The translations under genes and the position numbers were made by a program. A model generated the notes under the pieces. That model was not told where the DNA came from. It did no database searches and saw only the letters and a list, made by a program, of their open reading frames with translations. A DNA stretch of 64,000 nt from Cinclus cinclus (taxonomy: Eukaryota > Chordata > Aves > Passeriformes > Cinclidae), in assembly GCF_963662255.1 (NCBI RefSeq), contig NC_085051.1, positions 52,119,101 to 52,183,100 of the forward strand, read 5' to 3'. Shown here piece by piece: positions 59,701-64,000 of this stretch (its first letter is position 1; every line of letters begins with the position of its first letter).

Positions 59701-62470
59701 TAAAGGGGAAAATTGTTTTTCAAAAAAATCTCCCCGAGAGGAATAAATAATCAAAAAGCAGTGGGAAGTGTACAAATCAAATTTTAAACAGCATAGTGGA
59801 CATTTTAGTTGAGAGAATTATTCTTGCCTCATAAAAAAAATTAAAAATCCAAACTTAATTATTTACCTAAAAGCTGTGTCACAAGGGGCAGATGCTGCCA
59901 GCATGTGGGGCTGAGCCAGAGCTCCAGGTCCCATGGCTCCTGCTCTGTCCACAGGCCTTGGGCTGGCACAGGAACAATGCTCTTTCCTGCCTGCCACCAG
60001 CCTGGTAAACACGGCTGGCTTGTGCTCAAGCTTAGCACAAGCTTGGTCAGGCACCTGATAAATCTAAGCCAAAACCGAAGTGCGTTTGGTTGCTGAGGAT
60101 GGAGTTGCTGTCAATTTGTTTTTCTCGGCTCAGCAGTTTCCCCTGAGATCTCCATCAACAAATCGATGCTCGGTGTCGCACTGTCCTGCCTCAGCTCCTC
60201 ATCCCGGGAGCTGTGCGTGTCCTCAGGCTGCCCACGGCCACTCCGAGCAGCAGCCTGGAGCTGGCTCAGCACTGAGCTTCACTCCCATCGGAGCTGCTGG
60301 GATTCAGTTCAGAGCTCAGCGAGTGCCAAGTGCTCCCTGGACTGGGACACACACCTGGCTGCCGTGAGAGGGGTGTGCCACTGTTACATAACACTTTCGG
60401 TTTGCCGCACTTCATTAGGAGCCAGAATTTTACATTTTCTCCTGGACTTCCCCCTCTGCAGCGACAGCCTGACTCTGTCTGTGAGGCGGATTCAGGTTTT
60501 CTGTTTGGGTATTTCCAGTGACATCGGTCAGGCACAAAAATCATGTGATCTGAAGGAACAATTTTGGCTATCTTACCCCAAATGTCAGATTCTTTTTGTC
60601 TTTTAAAAAAATATTTTAATTTTTAGTACTCTTTTTCCTAAACTCTTTAAAGCTAGGAAAAAAATCCCAGAAGCTGTAATAAAATTGTGACCACGATACA
60701 AATCACTAGGGCTCTTCCTGCGGGCATTTCGGCCAAAGTTGACTTGCGGTGCCTGTTCCAACGTGCAGGAGCCGCGAGTGCATCAGCAGCCAAAGGTTCC
60801 CCCCTGCAGCACAGTGACAGCTACTGCAGGTGCCCCATCAGCTGGAACTCATTTATCCATGAGGATTTTTCCCGTTTAAAAAAAAACGGAAGAAATAAAA
60901 AGTATCTTGTGCTGTTAAAATCCAGAGAAAATTCTACAGACTTCAGCAAAAGCAGATGGGATTGTTAATGTCATAACGGAATTGGCAATTATTGGCACTA
61001 CTTTCCCTTTGGGGCACCCTATCTGGGGAGTTTCCCAGGGAGATATGTTGGGCCACAGGTCACAATTTTGCTGCTTACCCATGATGAGGCATGAAGAAAT
61101 AATGGGCTAAAATTTCATGTGGTTCAAGGAACAACTGAAAAAAAAAATAGTGAAACATTCTGAGGGACACTGAGGCAACACCACAGCCCAAGGATAGGGC
61201 TATAAATCCAACTGTTGGAGGTGGTGGGGTGTTTTGGGGGAGAATTTTGGTTGATTCTCTGTTCTGGTAGTACCCCCACTTCTGGGTGCACCTGGGACTG
61301 ATGGACCTTCACATGATCCAGCCCCACCACTCATTATCTCATGGGCATCTGTGCTAGTGCTTGCCAAAGCATTTGGGCTTGCTGTTTCTTCAGGTTCTGG
61401 CCAAATCTGGGCAAATGCAACTAAATGTACTACACAGAGGTCACAGACAAAATGCACTTTCGAACTTTACCTGGTTAGATCCTTTTCTAAAGGAAAATTG
61501 AACTCCTGAAACACATGCTGGCCTTGTGCATCACCTACACCAAAAGCATCTGCAGGAGTATATGTGGACCTGCCCCATTTTAGGGTTTCAGTGGGACTTG
61601 GCCAGCAGTTGGCAGAGGCTCACAAAGCAGTTGGGGTGCTTTGTTCCCCTCTTACATGCATATACGGACCCCCTGAGCTCTTAGCTGGCTGCTGGCACAG
61701 CCCTCAGTGTAGCACAGACTGTGTTTTCTCATGTGAAATTCAATAAATTCAGCATTTTCAGGACCTCAGCATAATCAGGGTTTTCAATCTTCTCCTTCAT
61801 TGCCTTCTAATATACCCTCCTAACAATTAACTCTGTGTGTTGGGAGAACGCCAAATGCAGGGTAAAAGACTTCGTTTTTCTTTCCCATAATTAAATGTCG
61901 TGTTCGTTGCTGTCTTTCCCACTCGATTAAGTGTCCGTGTATGGTCTAAAATGCTCCTTGGTGAATTAGCATAAAGTCTGTCAGGATTTCAACCAACATT
62001 CTCCCTCCTGCTGCATCTGTGCAGCTCACAAAGGGCAGCATTGGCTGGCGGTGGGGAGCCTGGAGATGGGTTTACTGCAACTCTGAAAAAACTTGCAAAC
62101 CTCTCCTTGGACTCCCTCCATGCTGCAGGCTGACTGGGGAAACTAGCTGGTGAGAGAATTTTTTTTTTAAATTACATCTAAAGACATATTGGAGAAATAT
62201 TCCCCAAGTCAGACTCTGGCAACATCTACAGCACTGCATGTGATGACAAAAATATAATTGGTTGTCAGTGACTAATAGATGTGTGAGTTATGGGCTGGGA
62301 GGTGAAATACCAACTTTCCACAAGTTCAGGATGAGCTGGAAGTGACAGGATGACTGGGGTCCTCAGCACAAGATGAGCAGTGTGGTTATCCTGGTTGTCA
62401 GCCCTGTCCTGGGCAATGGCCACTTTCCAGAAAAAGTATTCCCTGGAGCCAGTGCACACTTTGCCACATC
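53750..62470. other. Intergenic, no supported gene
   Basis: It includes an open frame at 56,298-56,660 (see findings) and others at 57,362-57,830 and 60,080-60,606 without recognised homology. Some blocks may be conserved noncoding DNA, which one sequence cannot show. Confidence 0.55.
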
Positions 62471-62479
62471 CCCCAGGGC

Positions 62480-62735
62480 TGTTCTCTGCCACCCAGTTCC
62501 AGTGCTGTTAACCCAGCACTAAACCATGTGCCAGGTACCACATCTGCATATCTTTTAAATACCTCCAGGGACACTGACTCCACCACTTCCCTGGGCAGCC
62601 TGTTCTGTGCAGCACCTTCCCTTAATAACCATTTCAGTGAAGATATTTTTCCTCATATCCAGTCTAAACCTCGTGGCACAACTTGAAGCTGTTTTCTCTT
62701 GTCCTATTGCTTGTTTCTTTAATTTTCATAATTCT
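62480..62735 (-). mobile_element. CR1 LINE fragment (antisense on +)
   Basis: On the plus strand the reverse-complement CR1 landmarks appear in order: CAGCACTAAACCATGTGCC, TCTTTTAAATACCTCCAGGG, GACTCCACCACTTCCCTGGG, CATATCCAGTCTAAACCTCG and TCTTGTCCTATTGCTTGTT. The element is therefore on the minus strand; its tail toward 62,830 is degraded. Confidence 0.85.
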
Positions 62736-62839
62736 TCAATCTTCACAACTTCAGGTTTGTTACCAAGTCCAGGAGTCTGTGATATGGGAGGATGGCTCAT
62801 TATAAGCTGGGAGAAGACCTAATGATGAGTGGAACAGAG

Positions 62840-64000
62840 CTGGCATATAAACCTGGAATGCGACTGTAAGTCCCAAGTCCTCTTTGTCCAGAGATACCTC
62901 TGCTCCCTGAGAAGGGATTACACTGGGTGGGATCTCAGACTTGTGCTGTTTCGCCAACTTCTCCTGCAGCTCTCTCCATGTCCTTTGGATAAACAGCTGC
63001 AGAAAGGGAGCTTTTGTTTCCAGAAGCACTGGGGGAATGGCTCGTGGTGGTACAGATAACCCTGCCTGTTGAGGAGAGGCTGCAATACAACTGAGAGGGT
63101 ACACAATGAATTATTCACCAGCTGTTTCCTCTCCTTTCAAGACACTTTCTGTAAAAACAGGGACTGGAAGTGGTGCATGTGAGATATGCAATCAACAACA
63201 CAGAAGGAGTTTGAGCTTTTGGCTTGCTGGGTACTCAGACCATCCGTCACGAGGAACTGGTTTGTGCAAATCTGTGTCTGGACCTCCATGATGTTTGACT
63301 GCAGGTGGGCCATAAATGTGTTTTCTTTTTCTCCGAATGCCTGCTGAAGACCTGAAAATCTGATTTACAGAAGTGCCAGGTGCCTGCAGCTTTGACAGAT
63401 GTTGGTAGGAGTGATGCTTTAAACATACAGGGGGAGGCACATGCACCCCCATGACTGGGCTCTTGGGGCTTTCTGCTTGGGCCCCTGGCTGCTTGCAGCT
63501 TCTCCTTTGCCTGGCCCAGTCCCTAAGGAGGGGACAGCGACAGCCCCTTCCTCCTCGGGCTGCAGGTAGAGGAGATGCTCTCACATTGGTGAGGACTGGG
63601 CTGCATTGGTGAGGTGCAGTGGAAAAAAAACATGAGAAAAAAATACAGGTCCCCACGTCTGAGTCCAGCACTGGGAAAAAGCAATTACCTAAGATGTGAA
63701 TAAAAGGCATTGCTGTTTTTTTTTTTTTCTTTTCTTCAACGTGTCTATTCAAACTGCCATGAAAAAGATGTCCTTTTCTTTTATAACCTCTTACAAGTTC
63801 TCAATTTTAGACTCCACTTCCATAAAATAAATGGGTAGAAACACCATAAAAATGAACAAAATCCCAAACCATAGCTAGTTCATATTCTGAGTGTCTCATT
63901 AAATGCATACTAAGGAAAATCCCTCATCTTACATAAATATGTAATTGTTTATAAATCTGTAACTAATTTTAAGCTATTTGAAACAGCCTTCTAGTAGAAT
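62840..64000. other. Intergenic, nothing recognised
   Basis: No gene or repeat family supported. A T-run lies at about 63,716-63,729, and the end is A/T-rich. Confidence 0.6.

Noticed and set aside
1..64000. CRISPR arrays, operons, riboswitches, tRNA or rRNA genes
   Set aside because: None seen. The window is vertebrate genomic DNA, and no cloverleaf or rRNA signature was found apart from the degraded tRNA-like SINE head.

Overview
The window is vertebrate nuclear DNA, almost certainly from a bird and probably a songbird. The genes are split by introns. CR1-type LINE 3' ends occur at about 4.34, 53.6 and 62.5 kb, and a degraded tRNA-Ile/CR1 composite SINE of the TguSINE1 type lies at about 38.3 kb. 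The gene pair matches the order TECPR2 - ANKRD9 known from amniote genomes (human 14q32).

Region 1 (1-31,760, + strand) is the 3' three quarters of TECPR2. Thirteen coding exons join in phase to give 1,100 residues ending in a TGA stop at 29,527-29,529. The N-terminal WD40 part, about 310 residues by comparison with human TECPR2 (1,411 aa), lies upstream of the window. The exons encode a Ser-rich, Lys-rich disordered linker, then the tectonin (TECPR) beta-propeller repeats, then the C-terminal LC3-interacting motif WEVI. One intron (29,122-29,371) is GC-AG. The 3'UTR runs about 2.2 kb and contains a long U/G-rich tract.

Region 2 (about 31.8-47.15 kb) is the interval between the two convergent genes. 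It holds a possible regulatory block (about 32.2-32.6 kb), a cluster of coding-like but broken minus-strand segments (35.8-37.9 kb) that may be a decayed gene, the SINE, and one unexplained plus-strand coding-like ORF (41.1-41.34 kb).

Region 3 (about 47.15-49.1 kb, - strand) is ANKRD9: one coding exon (291 aa, 47,439-48,314), a predicted 5'UTR intron, a TATA-like box and CCAAT/GC-box promoter inside a CpG island. The C terminus resembles a SOCS box, which fits the reported role as a cullin-RING ligase substrate receptor. A minisatellite lies in the 5' intron and a G-rich degenerate repeat lies just upstream of the promoter.

Region 4 (49.4-64 kb) has no gene I can support. It holds CR1 fragments and a few isolated ORFs.

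TECPR2 acts in autophagy and ER export, and ANKRD9 in regulated turnover of a metabolic enzyme. Their adjacency is conserved synteny and does not show a shared pathway. No novel multi-gene system is evident. The best leads are the antisense exon-like ORF inside TECPR2 intron 10 (17,625-17,822) and the minus-strand coding relic at 35.8-37.9 kb.
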